Below, in pieces: positions 1-5,605 of a stretch of 7,801 bases of DNA. This stretch comes from Candidatus Anderseniibacteriota bacterium (GTDB taxonomy: Bacteria; Patescibacteriota; Andersenbacteria; UBA10190). Position numbers and translations under genes: made by a program. Position 1 is the stretch's first letter, and every line of letters begins with the position of its first letter. Below the pieces are notes generated by a model. It worked only from the letters and a program-made list of their open reading frames with translations, ran no database searches and had not been told where the DNA came from. The DNA lies in the NCBI GenBank assembly GCA_003229735.1, contig QIFI01000052.1:1-7801 (forward strand), in the 5' to 3' direction.

Positions 1-1243
1 CGGCATTATATGGGCCGGTGTTGTAGATGCCTGCCTGCAGAGCGGAAATAAGATCAAGTTGATCAAAGACTCCGTCGCCTGATGGCGGGAAGAATTTATT
101 GCCGCCAGGGGCGCCGTTCCAGTCACCGTCTCCCCAGGTGGCGCTTTGGCCGGTCAAATATTTACCGGCCTGCAAGACTTGAACGATATCGAGCTGGTCG
201 AAAGTGCCATCTCTGGTTGAATCACCAGGGAGGATTGACGCGAACCATTCTTTAAGTGTGGTTTCGGCTGGTTTGTTTTTCACAACATAGCTGGTGTCAA
301 ATGGACCGCCGATATTGGGATTGGTGTTGGCGTGCCAGTTGATGTAGCCGCCGAAGAAATCTTCGGACCAGAGGGAAGAGAGCTCGGCGGTGATGGCATC
401 TTGCTGAACTTTTAAATCAACGGAGGCCGGGGCCCAGGAATCCCAGGGTTCAGCGGCAGAGCCGACGCGGGATCGATAACCGTTGATGAAGACCAATGGC
501 TGGTCGAGCTTATTGTCGTCGTACCAGTTGGCTACACTGCCGGCGATGTTTTCCCAGGCGCTGGTTAATTCAGATGGGGTTGGGTTCAGGCTATCCGAAA
601 GCGGAAAATAGGCATCGATCCAGACCTGGTCGAGATTTTTTAGCCAAGGAATATTTCGATCGAACAACGAAGTGTGGTCGACAACGTAGGTGATGTTGCC
701 GTCGTACACTTGGGAGACTTGGCTAGCAAGACCAGACCAAAACCTTGAATCCCCTTCCATTGATGTCAGGCCGGTGCCAAGACTTAGACTGGTGACACCA
801 TTTTCTTGGGCTAGAGCGGCCATATCAAGAATATAATCAGAGTAGCTATTCCTCCAGGCGAAGCGATTATTGGGACTGATAGTGGCACGCCAGGTGCCGT
901 CTCGAGTATCGAGCATAGGCAGAAGGACGACATTAAGATCTTGGGATTGGGCTTGGCCAATGGCGTGCTCAAGACTGCCGATAGTGGGACTGTAGAGAAA
1001 TGTGTCCGACTCAACGACGCTGGAAGTGAGATTGTCCTGAAACCAGAAGGTGGGGATAGCGACGGTGTTGGCGTGAAGCGCGGCGATGTCGAAGATGGAT
1101 TGGTCAGCACCTGGAGTGAATAGATCAGTGGTGCCGCCGGGCAGAAGGGTAACTCCTTTGATGATCTGGGCGGGGCTGGAGGCGCCTAATAGCAGGAATA
1201 CGGGCAGGAAAATCGTGACGACAGTAGTGATGGCGTTCTTCAT
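1..1243 (-). CDS. Secreted GH113-like TIM-barrel protein, probable pseudoenzyme, dockerin-like C-terminus (partial)
   Basis: The reading frame is open from ATG at 1243 to the left window edge (414 codons seen), so the C-terminus and stop are missing. The start is set by AAAGGAG six bases upstream. Residues 1-26 form a signal peptide (MKNAITT, hydrophobic core, SSPAQ), so the product is exported. Residues 30-335 align with the complete paralog at 1610-2962 (shared blocks include IDAYFPL and LDMAAL/MDIAAL), which I place in or near glycoside hydrolase family 113. The acid/base motif GTE is GTG here (Gly158), and the nucleophile region TEVGY is INGY (Asn254 with a one-residue deletion), so hydrolysis by the usual mechanism is unlikely. 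Residues 340-410 hold two dockerin-like calcium loops (GDSTRDGTFDQLD and a second with an insertion). A binding or scaffold role is inference. A VPEP-type tail like the paralog's may lie beyond the edge. Confidence 0.85.
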   Translation of the reverse strand, partial: MKNAITTVVTIFLPVFLLLGASSPAQIIKGVTLLPGGTTDLFTPGADQSIFDIAALHANTVAIPTFWFQDNLTSSVVESDTFLYSPTIGSLEHAIGQAQSQDLNVVLLPMLDTRDGTWRATISPNNRFAWRNSYSDYILDMAALAQENGVTSLSLGTGLTSMEGDSRFWSGLASQVSQVYDGNITYVVDHTSLFDRNIPWLKNLDQVWIDAYFPLSDSLNPTPSELTSAWENIAGSVANWYDDNKLDQPLVFINGYRSRVGSAAEPWDSWAPASVDLKVQQDAITAELSSLWSEDFFGGYINWHANTNPNIGGPFDTSYVVKNKPAETTLKEWFASILPGDSTRDGTFDQLDIVQVLQAGKYLTGQSATWGDGDWNGAPGGNKFFPPSGDGVFDQLDLISALQAGIYNTGPYNA

Positions 1244-1249
1244 TTTTGT

Positions 1250-1256
1250 CTCCTTT
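1250..1256 (-). promoter_or_regulatory. Shine-Dalgarno site of the GH113-like pseudoenzyme gene
   Basis: The minus strand reads AAAGGAG with a six-base spacer before ATG at 1243. This decides the start codon and is the strongest SD in the window. Confidence 0.75.
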
Positions 1257-1291
1257 GGGTTGTGAAGAACTGGAATTGTCAGAACTGATGG

Positions 1292-1320
1292 AATTTAGCA
1301 AGCGAGCTGGTTTTTGTCAA
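1292..1320 (-). promoter_or_regulatory. Sigma70-like promoter of the GH113-like pseudoenzyme gene
   Basis: On the minus strand a perfect -35 TTGACA (1315-1320) is followed by a 17-base spacer and -10 TAAATT (1292-1297, four of six consensus bases). It lies about 50 bases upstream of the ATG at 1243, giving a leader of roughly 40 bases that holds the SD. The -10 is the weaker half. No operator-like repeat is visible. Confidence 0.6.
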
Positions 1321-1396
1321 GGGTTGCTGATGGTTTCTTTTAACGGGTAGGTTGAAGAGGCTGATTACGGGAATGACCAATGGTGAAATACTAATC

Positions 1397-1420
1397 TTCC
1401 CGCCGCGGGCGGTACCCCGC
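1397..1420. repeat. GC-rich dispersed repeat, copy 1 (CCCGCC/GGCGG hairpin)
   Basis: TTCCCGCCGCGGGCGG followed by TACCCCGC. A copy at 5606-5629 matches 23 of 24 bases. The core can fold as CCCGCC-GCG-GGCGG. Both copies follow a TAAT-containing AT-rich stretch and lie in intergenic DNA, so this looks like a small dispersed palindromic element of unknown function. Confidence 0.7.
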
Positions 1421-1446
1421 CGGTGGCGGAGGTAAACACGACGACG

Positions 1447-1525
1447 CCCCTCACCCCCGCCCTCTCCCCATCGGGGAGAGGGGAACGTTCCCACCTTCTC
1501 TAGCTCCCCATCGGTGAGAGGAGAT
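1447..1525. repeat. REP-like palindromic element A (CCCTCTCCCC / GGGGAGAGGG) plus degenerate half
   Basis: CCCTCTCCCC (1460-1469), a three-base ATC loop and GGGGAGAGGG (1473-1482) form a perfect 10-bp stem. The left flank CCCCTCACCC and right flank GAACG are shared with element B at 4131-4230. A degenerate relative (CTCCCCATCGGTGAGAGG) follows at about 1504-1521. The repeat fills most of the intergenic stretch of about 310 bases between the pseudoenzyme gene and the terminator at 1555; apart from the promoter and the copy at 1397 I see nothing else there. Confidence 0.75.
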
Positions 1526-1554
1526 ATGTTAATCGGTGAGCGGTTACTTGATGT

Positions 1555-1586
1555 AAAAAAAGAAAACCTCTATGGAAAGAGGTTTT
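1555..1586 (-). terminator. Rho-independent terminator of the GH113-like hydrolase gene
   Basis: On the minus strand AAAACCTC, an eight-base loop and GAGGTTTT form a perfect 8-bp stem, followed after one C by seven T residues (1555-1561). It lies 23 bases past the stop of the gene ending at 1610, so that gene's transcript ends here rather than continuing into the paralog at 1-1243. Confidence 0.9.
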
Positions 1587-1609
1587 GTTGCTGATGGTCT
1601 TGATCAGAT

Positions 1610-2962
1610 CTAGCGGTGTTTGTTTCTGGTTATTAAATAGACCAGAACTACTAGAGCGATGACGGCCAGGAGAGGGCCGGGTGGTTCAGGGACTCCGCGG
1701 GCGGGAAGATTGGGAATTGGCCGGCGAACAGCGTTGAATGAATCTGATGGGGACGATTGCAGAAGAGCGATAATGTCCAACTGATCAAACATGCCATCCC
1801 CGACATGGGGCAAAGCGGCGGTGGGATTTAGTCCATTCCAATCGCCTTCGCCCCAGGTGGCGGCCAGGCCGGACAGATATTTACCGGCTCGCAGTACCTG
1901 GATAAGATCGAATTGGTCAAATTGATAGTCGAGATTGGCATCGCCGATAGGAATCGGCCGGTAGTACTTTTCTAGAATTTTTTGAGATGCTTTCCCCTGG
2001 GGGGTAAAGTTGTTGTCTTTCGGTCCTCCGGCCAGGGGGTCTACTTCCCACATCCACCAAAAGGCGCCTTGAAACCAGTCCTGCTGACTCATAACTTTGA
2101 GCAAGGCGGCGTAGGAATTGGCCTGTACATCCTGGTTTGGTTCGGCATTTGCATCCTGCCCCCAGGGATAGCGGGCCCCATTGCTTCGGGAGGGATAGCC
2201 GACTTCAGTGAAGATAACCGGCAGGTTAATGCCGCCGCGGCGCCTCCAGGCAGTTATATTAGCGGCAATGGTTTGCCAGGATTTTTCCAGTTCGAATAGC
2301 GAGGGGTTGTTTCGATTAGTCAAAGGAAAATAGGCATCAATGCCCACCAAATCCAGGGCGTCCCACCAGCGAAGGGTTTGATAACCACCCAGACCCGCGG
2401 CCGGGGAATGATTGGCGGCGTAGGTTAGCTGGCCGGGGAATATGGATCGGACCGTGGAGATGAGATTGCGCCAGGATCGGTCATATTTTTCCAGTCGATT
2501 AAATTCAGTGCCAACGGATAGGATGGCCACATTTTCTTCAGCGGCCAGGGCGGCGATATCCATGATAAAGGGCTGGTAAACATTCTGGAACCAATAATCT
2601 ACATCACGGGGCTGCCATTGAGCCCGCCAGACACCGGTGGATATATCTACATTGGGCTTGAGCACTACTTTCATGCCCTGGCTATGAATGTATTTGATAA
2701 TGTGACGGACGGCAGAAAGTGAGGCGCCATAATTACCCAGGCTGATGCGGCTATCAGTGGTGACGCGAAAAAGATTTACGGCGACAGTATCGGTGCCAAT
2801 TTGCTGTAGATTGACGATGGATTGCTCGGCATTGGGAGTGCGGTAGCCGCTATTAGTCCAGGAGGTTATGGACATGCCTTTGTAGCCCGGGGCGGCGGGA
2901 GTGGAAACCGGGATAGTTAACAGCAGGAGTAATGCAAACAGGAACTGGACTAATGATGACAT
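1610..2962 (-). CDS. Secreted GH113-like glycoside hydrolase with dockerin-like repeats and PEP-CTERM-type tail
   Basis: A 450-residue exported enzyme. Residues 1-24 are a hydrophobic signal peptide that lacks the usual basic N-terminal residue. Residues 26-335 are a TIM barrel resembling GH113 beta-mannanases: GTEFN at 151-155 would carry the acid/base Glu153, FTEVGYPS at 251-258 the nucleophile Glu253, and FWWMWEVDP followed by FTPQGKAS is typical of the barrel's end. Residues 340-402 hold two dockerin-like calcium loops; the first, GDANLDYQFDQFD, has Asp/Asn at the expected positions. Residues 424-450 form VPEP, a hydrophobic segment and RNKHR, the layout of an exosortase-processed PEP-CTERM signal. 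The start is fixed by an in-frame stop just upstream and a GAGG site. The gene has its own promoter and terminator and a catalytically degenerate paralog downstream. The substrate (beta-mannan or another beta-glycan) is inferred only from family resemblance. Confidence 0.85.
   Translation of the reverse strand: MSSLVQFLFALLLLLTIPVSTPAAPGYKGMSITSWTNSGYRTPNAEQSIVNLQQIGTDTVAVNLFRVTTDSRISLGNYGASLSAVRHIIKYIHSQGMKVVLKPNVDISTGVWRAQWQPRDVDYWFQNVYQPFIMDIAALAAEENVAILSVGTEFNRLEKYDRSWRNLISTVRSIFPGQLTYAANHSPAAGLGGYQTLRWWDALDLVGIDAYFPLTNRNNPSLFELEKSWQTIAANITAWRRRGGINLPVIFTEVGYPSRSNGARYPWGQDANAEPNQDVQANSYAALLKVMSQQDWFQGAFWWMWEVDPLAGGPKDNNFTPQGKASQKILEKYYRPIPIGDANLDYQFDQFDLIQVLRAGKYLSGLAATWGEGDWNGLNPTAALPHVGDGMFDQLDIIALLQSSPSDSFNAVRRPIPNLPARGVPEPPGPLLAVIALVVLVYLITRNKHR
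1619..1693 (-). other. PEP-CTERM-like C-terminal sorting signal in the GH113-like hydrolase
   Basis: The last 27 codons encode VPEP, a hydrophobic stretch of about 18 residues (LLAVIALVV and on) and a basic end (TRNKHR). In known PEP-CTERM proteins this tripartite tail is recognised by an exosortase, and the protein is cut and placed at the cell surface. No exosortase gene lies in the window. The alternative is a plain C-terminal membrane anchor. Confidence 0.65.
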
Positions 2963-2971
2963 GACTGGTTA

Positions 2972-2975
2972 CCTC
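2972..2975 (-). promoter_or_regulatory. Shine-Dalgarno site of the GH113-like hydrolase gene
   Basis: GAGG on the minus strand, nine bases before ATG at 2962. It supports this start, since an in-frame TAA lies three codons upstream. Confidence 0.6.
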
Positions 2976-3025
2976 GGATTGTAAAGGAACTTGCAGTGTT
3001 AGAGCCCGTTAAATACGGCGGTGGG

Positions 3026-3054
3026 ATGATACGGTTAATTGGATAACGTGTCAA
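3026..3054 (-). promoter_or_regulatory. Sigma70-like promoter of the GH113-like hydrolase gene
   Basis: Minus strand: perfect -35 TTGACA (3049-3054), 17-base spacer, -10 TATCAT (3026-3031, five of six). The predicted start near 3019 gives a leader of about 57 bases. An A/T-rich tract (TTAAAAAATT) immediately upstream could act as an UP element. This is the best-scoring promoter by eye in the window. Confidence 0.8.
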
Positions 3055-3075
3055 ATTTTTTAAGAATTTTTTAAG

Positions 3076-3102
3076 AAAAAAGCCAGTTGACCGGGCTGGC
3101 TT
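3076..3102 (-). terminator. Rho-independent terminator of the small gene 3181-3441
   Basis: Minus strand: AAGCCAG, nine-base loop, CTGGCTT, running into a T tract (TTTTTTC). It lies about 80 bases past the stop at 3181 and just before the promoter of the next gene, so the two transcripts are separated. Confidence 0.85.
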
Positions 3103-3180
3103 GGTTGAGCAGATGATAGACTTCTTTGCATGTTGACACGTATTGAATGCGGTATACGGAAGATATTTTACGGAGAAGAC

Positions 3181-3441
3181 CTATATTTGGACAATCTTGG
3201 GGATATTTAGCAGAATTACTGAAAGTTGGCATTTTTCAGGTTCGTAGTGCATTCGATAATCGCCTGGTTGGTAGAAAGTGCCTAGTTTGACATGAGCCCG
3301 CAGTTTTCTGGCGGCCAGGTGAATATAGCTGTGTAGGGGGGCTGAAGCATGCCCGAAATTTATGGTGGTCGTTCCGTGTCCATTAATAGTGACATTTAGT
3401 GATCCGGAGTGATGCTGTAAGTGCGGATCCTGGTGAGTCAT
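3181..3441 (-). CDS. Small protein of unknown function (86 aa)
   Basis: I do not recognise this protein. It has 86 residues, is rich in His in its N-terminal half (MTHQDPHLQHHSG), and then has alternating polar/hydrophobic stretches (LNVTING, TTTINFG, QLSVILLN) that suggest a small beta-rich fold. There is no signal peptide or membrane segment. The case for a real gene is good: GGAG lies eight bases before the ATG, a sigma70-like promoter lies at 3501-3529, and a terminator follows at 3076-3102. Its N-terminus (MTHQDPH) resembles that of the next upstream small gene (MDYQDPY), and the DNA over those seven codons matches at 16 of 21 bases, which hints at a shared origin of the 5' ends. The rest of the two proteins does not align by eye. 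Confidence 0.65.
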   Translation of the reverse strand: MTHQDPHLQHHSGSLNVTINGHGTTTINFGHASAPLHSYIHLAARKLRAHVKLGTFYQPGDYRMHYEPEKCQLSVILLNIPKIVQI

Positions 3442-3500
3442 GGTTTTGTCTCCGTAAAAAGACGAAACTGTTGGGGAATGAAAGAGAACAGATAGATAGA

Positions 3501-3529
3501 GTTATACATCGGTTATTTTAAAAAGTAAA
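3501..3529 (-). promoter_or_regulatory. Sigma70-like promoter of the small gene 3181-3441
   Basis: Minus strand: -35 TTTACT (3524-3529, four of six), 17-base spacer, -10 TATAAC (3501-3506, five of six). It lies between the upstream gene's terminator and the ATG at 3441, giving a leader of about 50 bases that contains the GGAG site. Confidence 0.55.
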
Positions 3530-3553
3530 CCCCGGTATAAGATTTAATTTCGG

Positions 3554-3581
3554 AAAAAAGAAGGCACCGAAATGGGTGCCT
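3554..3581 (-). terminator. Rho-independent terminator of the small gene 3612-3890
   Basis: Minus strand: AGGCACC, six-base loop, GGTGCCT, then TTC and six T residues. It begins about 30 bases after the stop codon at 3612, which supports that open frame as a real transcribed gene. Confidence 0.85.
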
Positions 3582-3611
3582 GGAAGGTAGAAAGAAAGAA
3601 GGGGGCGTGGG

Positions 3612-3890
3612 TTAGAAGGCGGGGCAGAGTTTTCGGGGAGCGGTCTCGATATATTCGGGGTTGGGTTTGGGGGAAACAAACGAGTCAGTGCAAGGATCAG
3701 GATCAATTTGTTCAGAAGGCTGGTCTTGATCGACACTGGTGATAATTTGGGAAGTGATATTACTCGGAGTGGCGAAGATGATGGGCCTTAGGTGTGAATA
3801 ATCGGGCCATTTTTCAGGCGGGGGTAGAGTTTTGTCTCTAACTGGGCCGATGAGAGAATTTAGAAATTCGTACGGGTCCTGGTAATCCAT
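3612..3890 (-). CDS. Small Pro/Asp-rich protein of unknown function (92 aa)
   Basis: I do not recognise this protein. I start it at ATG 3890 (MDYQDPYEF) because AAAGGA lies seven bases upstream; a TTG at 3920 would add ten residues but has no comparable site. The product is 92 residues, with a short N-terminal segment that could be helical (DPYEFLNSLIG), then a proline-rich and acidic stretch (KTLPPPEKWPDY; QDQPSEQIDPDPCTD) that is probably disordered. There is no signal peptide or membrane segment. A terminator follows directly. The nearest good promoter (4022-4050) lies upstream of another terminator-like hairpin (3948-3991), so expression may depend on read-through. It may be a small regulatory or host-interaction protein, but nothing in the sequence shows that. 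Confidence 0.6.
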   Translation of the reverse strand: MDYQDPYEFLNSLIGPVRDKTLPPPEKWPDYSHLRPIIFATPSNITSQIITSVDQDQPSEQIDPDPCTDSFVSPKPNPEYIETAPRKLCPAF

Positions 3891-3947
3891 TCTGGAGTCC
3901 TTTCTGGTCTTTGATGACAAAGAACGGGTTGGTGGAAACGCCTAGAT

Positions 3948-3991
3948 AAAAAAACAGACCCACTTACGCGGGTCGCGAGACGAATGGGTCT
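3948..3991 (-). terminator. Intrinsic terminator upstream of the small gene; candidate attenuator or end of a small RNA
   Basis: Minus strand: AGACCCA (3985-3991) can pair with TGGGTCT (3956-3962), followed by G and seven T residues. Inside lies CGCG-ACC-CGCG, and a second GACCC (3970-3974) can compete for the same GGGTC arm. Two mutually exclusive stems ahead of one T tract, placed between promoter 4022-4050 and the gene at 3890, fit an attenuator. It could also simply end a transcript from upstream. Confidence 0.7.
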
Positions 3992-4015
3992 TTGAGATTT
4001 TTAATAAAAGGCATT
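3948..4015 (-). ncRNA. Possible short leader or small RNA (about 68 nt)
   Basis: The transcript predicted from the promoter at 4022-4050 would start near 4015 and stop at the T tract ending at 3948. It contains no obvious open frame and ends in the competing GACCC/GGGTC stems. It is either a free small RNA or the prematurely terminated leader of the gene at 3612-3890. I recognise no known RNA family, and the start is a prediction from -10 spacing. Confidence 0.35.
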
Positions 4016-4021
4016 TGAATA

Positions 4022-4050
4022 AAGATATAGCAGGCGATACAAAATGTCAA
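4022..4050 (-). promoter_or_regulatory. Sigma70-like promoter of the leader/small gene 3612-3890
   Basis: Minus strand: perfect -35 TTGACA (4045-4050), 17-base spacer, -10 TATCTT (4022-4027, four of six). Downstream come the hairpin at 3948-3991 and then the small gene; no other promoter is visible between that hairpin and the gene. Confidence 0.6.
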
Positions 4051-4130
4051 TAGCTAGTAACAGTGGATAACTTTAAGGCGATGCTAATCTGCGAATGGTA
4101 TGCGAATGACGCGAATACAATCGCGGACCG

Positions 4131-4230
4131 GTTGCGTCCCCTCACCCTACCCTCTCCCCACGTGGGGAGAGGGGAACGCGGCGGTTGCGGCGCTCATCCT
4201 GGTCTTCTCCCCAGGAGGAGAAGGGAACGA
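4131..4230. repeat. REP-like palindromic element B with second hairpin
   Basis: A perfect palindrome has 12-bp arms (CCCTCTCCCCAC at 4150-4161, GTGGGGAGAGGG at 4162-4173). A second hairpin follows, CTTCTCC/GGAGAAG (4204-4223). The left flank GGTTGCGTCCCCTCA is repeated at element C (5731-5745), and GGGGAACG is shared with element A. The element sits in the stretch of about 280 bases between 4050 and the TPR gene; the rest of that stretch shows no convincing gene or terminator. Confidence 0.75.
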
Positions 4231-4329
4231 CGGTTACGGGAACTTCTAATGGCGCGACGGTGATTGGCTGCTGGCTGGGAATGACACCTTGATTGCTTTG
4301 ATTTTTGATTCCACCTTTTATATATGGAT

Positions 4330-5451
4330 TTAATTTTCCTCCAGTTCTTTAAGCTCCTCCTGGAGTGATTGCCGCATGGGCTGATTATCCATTCTTTGGG
4401 CGATGGTAATCAGGTCCCTAATAACGTTTGTGTCCTGGGGGTTCTGGTTGTGAGCGCGCTGCAGCATTTCAATTGCTTTGGTCAGATGGCCGGCTTGATA
4501 AGTGGCTCGACCTAATTCAGCCAGGCAATTTTTGGTTTTGGGATTAAGATTGACCACCTGTTCAAAGGCCTGGACGGCATCTTCCCAGGCTTGCTGGTGG
4601 CAGGCGGCCTTGCCTAATAGCATGTATGCTTGAGCGTCATGCGGATGCTTGACAATATATGGAATTAAAATCTCTTCCACTAAAGCATTTTCATCCTGGC
4701 CCAGCGCTTCTTTAGCCTGCTCGATGGCAGTGGCGGGCTGATTGGATTCTTTGTTAAATAATTTACGGAGAGACGCTTTATTTTGTTTGGCTGTAACCGC
4801 AGAAATTGCGGGTTCTGATTCTGGCCTGGCCGAAGCAGATTTCAGACGGACGCTTACCGGGGCTGATTGATTAGATGAGGCAGGGGAAGAAGAACGGCTG
4901 GATGAATTCGATTCAGTTAGGGATATTCGAGAAGCCGCGGAAGATTTTTTGTATTTACGAAGCTGGTCCGGCGGTCGGAGCTGTTTTATTTTGTTTTTGA
5001 CGTTAGCGCTACCCTGTTTGAAATGACCAGCTTTATGTTTAAGGGCTGATCCGGTTGATGATAATACAGTGCTGAATTTATCCTGGATGTTTTGCCGGGG
5101 GGGCTTAATCCCCGGTTTTGATTGGGCTTGAAGCTTATTTTGGCGCCTGGTTTGACGGGCGGCCTGCCATTGAACAATTTCCTCGCTATAGCGCTGGCGA
5201 GAAGACATGGCGATGTGTTTAATCATGGCAAATGGAGTTTTGATGGCATGAATACTTTTGCGGGTAGGACCAATGATAGAGGCTAATTTTTTGGAGTGGC
5301 TAATATCCTGGTCGGCCAGAGCGGCCACTTTGGATTCTACGTCCATAACAAAACTCGCGCGCCGGATCCGGAGGACAACACGCGACACTATGAGAATTAT
5401 TCCCCCTAGTGATGCGAAGAAAACAAACGGTGGAAGGACATCGTATAGCAT
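4330..5451 (-). CDS. Membrane-anchored TPR-repeat protein (373 aa)
   Basis: The product starts with one transmembrane segment (about residues 6-28, VLPPFVFFASLGGIILIVSRVVL), followed by an Arg-rich stop that suggests the rest lies in the cytoplasm. Residues 30-230 are a long basic, Ser/Lys/Gln-rich, low-complexity linker. Residues 254-350 hold tetratricopeptide repeats: two clear units (about 272-305, with AYMLLGKAACHQQAWEDAV, and 306-339, with AELGRATYQAGHLTKAIEML) flanked by partial helices. TPR arrays bind peptides or assemble complexes; the partner is unknown. There is no SD before the ATG at 5451, and a five-codon frame (MNIEH) ends three bases upstream of it. The gene is monocistronic by position, transcribed the same way as its neighbours. 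No hairpin-T terminator lies directly after its stop; the first one downstream is at 3948. Weak -10 candidates lie upstream (TATAAA, 5515-5520). Confidence 0.8.
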   Translation of the reverse strand: MLYDVLPPFVFFASLGGIILIVSRVVLRIRRASFVMDVESKVAALADQDISHSKKLASIIGPTRKSIHAIKTPFAMIKHIAMSSRQRYSEEIVQWQAARQTRRQNKLQAQSKPGIKPPRQNIQDKFSTVLSSTGSALKHKAGHFKQGSANVKNKIKQLRPPDQLRKYKKSSAASRISLTESNSSSRSSSPASSNQSAPVSVRLKSASARPESEPAISAVTAKQNKASLRKLFNKESNQPATAIEQAKEALGQDENALVEEILIPYIVKHPHDAQAYMLLGKAACHQQAWEDAVQAFEQVVNLNPKTKNCLAELGRATYQAGHLTKAIEMLQRAHNQNPQDTNVIRDLITIAQRMDNQPMRQSLQEELKELEEN

Positions 5452-5531
5452 GTATCAATGTTCAATATTCATGTTATCAATTTGTATTTACTTCGCCAAG
5501 CGGTTTGAGCAGGATTTATACCCAGTTTACA

Positions 5532-5554
5532 ACCTTCGACTTGTGGTCGAAGGT
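5532..5554. repeat. Perfect 9-bp inverted repeat upstream of the TPR gene
   Basis: ACCTTCGAC (5532-5540), TTGTG loop, GTCGAAGGT (5546-5554). A third half-site, GTCGAAGGT, occurs at 5707-5715. No T tract follows on either strand, so a terminator is unlikely. It lies 12 bases upstream of a TATAAA -10 candidate (5515-5520, minus), where a repressor or activator could act. Confidence 0.55.
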
Positions 5555-5574
5555 AATTTATAATTTCTACTTTT

Positions 5575-5596
5575 TAATTTCTAATGAATTACTAAT
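5575..5596. repeat. AT-rich dispersed repeat, copy 1
   Basis: TAATTTCTAATGAATT followed by ACTAAT. A copy at 7343-7364 matches 21 of 22 bases. The two copies flank the rpsB-tsf operon on its 3' and 5' sides. Similar TAAT-rich runs extend on both sides. Confidence 0.6.
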
Positions 5597-5605
5597 GATT
5601 TAATT

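Noticed and set aside
811..1123. Overlapping frames on both strands inside the pseudoenzyme gene
   Set aside because: The continuous minus-strand frame from 1243 explains this stretch, with signal peptide and alignment to the paralog. The others lack start signals.
1279..1494. Minus-strand open frame of 71 codons (protein containing SPRWGEGGGEG)
   Set aside because: It runs through palindromic element A and the GC repeat and covers the promoter of the gene at 1-1243. Frames through such repeats give this kind of low-complexity protein by chance.
3891..3920. Upstream TTG start for the small Pro/Asp-rich gene
   Set aside because: The ATG at 3890 has AAAGGA at ideal spacing, while the TTG has none; the shared QDP motif also starts at the ATG.
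3948..3991. T-box riboswitch
   Set aside because: GC-rich competing stems are present, but I cannot find the conserved T-box sequence or specifier stem, and the downstream gene is not an aminoacyl-tRNA synthetase or amino acid gene.
4063..4263. Plus-strand open frame of 66 codons
   Set aside because: It starts in unremarkable sequence without an SD and reads through element B; its protein is a translation of the repeat.
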